Positions 63,495 to 64,000 of a DNA stretch of 64,000 nt are shown here, piece after piece. The stretch covers positions 33,154,213 through 33,218,212 of the forward strand of contig NC_088202.1 in assembly GCF_037126465.1 (NCBI RefSeq). Direction: 5' to 3'. The notes under the pieces were generated by a model. The model ran no database searches. It was not told the origin of the DNA and worked only from the letters and a program-made list of their open reading frames with translations. The stretch's first letter is position 1. Every line of letters begins with the position of its first letter. The translations under genes and the position numbers were made by a program. The DNA is from Ornithodoros turicata (lineage: Eukaryota > Arthropoda > Arachnida > Ixodida > Argasidae).

Positions 63495-64000
63495 ATGTCA
63501 ATTCTAATGCCAATCAAGTTGCCAATTGTAAGGCCAATCAAGTTGCCAATTGTAAAGCCAATAGTGCTGGGAATTGTGATGCCAATCAGGTGAAGGAGAA
63601 AAACCCAGCTGAAAAACCTTCACCACCTGTAATAGAAGAAACAAAAACACAAGACAGTACATGGGAATAATATACAGATTTATTATATCCAGTCCCTAGA
63701 TTCTGAAAGAAAACATAAAATTAACATTCGTCAAACTGCTTACCAATTGATCACTTACAGACCCCCACACCAGCGACCTGAAAGACGAATTATCTTTATA
63801 TGACACTATATTCGCACTGAATAATACATACAATATTGCGGCCACACTGGATAATCTGGAAAACATACATTTCATTATCACACTGTCATTATAGCAGCAG
63901 TAATATCAACTCCAATAATACATACATGATGCTGGTGAACCCCAAGCGTCTGAAAGAGAATCTCATTTAATATCACATTCTATTTTCAATAATACATACA
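63495..64000 (+). repeat. Tandem-like repeats at the window edge
   Basis: First, GCCAATCAAGTTGCCAATTG occurs twice at 63509-63556, followed by decayed copies to about 63590. From 63690 a longer degenerate unit recurs about three times: CTGAAAGA(A/C)GAA.. then AATAATACATACA, ending at 63850 and at the last base. The array probably continues past the window. Confidence 0.6.

Overview
The window is animal nuclear DNA that is mostly transposable elements. Two conserved host genes with many introns can be assembled from exons. The mix of tRNA-derived SINEs ending in a CTTCGCGGCGCTAA-type tail, LINEs, Tigger, mariner, P and hAT elements suggests an ixodid tick genome. That assignment is inference from repeat style and gene content, not a database match. 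There are no bacterial operons, CRISPR arrays or rRNA genes.

Host gene 1 (minus strand, 19934 down to at least 2394) is a homologue of RRP1/Nop52, a nucleolar ribosomal-RNA processing factor. Six coding exons join in phase to give 277 residues; the 3' end probably lies beyond position 1. Its introns hold two Tigger copies, hAT and TA-type MITEs, a LINE 3' end and an interrupted minisatellite. Host gene 2 (plus strand, 30736-52277) is a homologue of CENATAC/CCDC84, a zinc-finger protein of the minor (U12) spliceosome. Nine exons give a complete 326-residue protein. Introns of 53, 62 and 89 nt sit beside introns of 3, 4.9 and 11.3 kb packed with MITEs. The two genes are head to head. A YY1-like motif near 20.5 kb and exon-like pieces on the plus strand suggest a bidirectional promoter upstream of RRP1.

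The stretch between them holds a full-length P element (23875-29649) with an 8-bp duplication TAGCCTTA, CAGGGTTGCCA ends and a split THAP/P-transposase gene, itself hit by a hAT MITE and a SINE fragment. Immediately after it come the 3' part of a LINE and then the first CENATAC exon.

Other well-delimited elements: a Tigger element (8835-13721) interrupted by a 2.8-kb element with roughly 1-kb inverted repeats and a 4-bp duplication; several unrelated hAT-type MITE families with 8-bp duplications; three TTAA-flanked MITEs, one carrying a tRNA-like sequence; two copies of a TA-flanked CCGTATTTTCAC family; a large fold-back with a nested MITE; a mariner pseudogene; a 5'-truncated LINE with a 12-bp duplication; and a SINE with a 14-bp duplication. 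The last 4 kb are tandem and hAT-derived repeats. Many insertions are nested, so relative ages can be read from the sequence.
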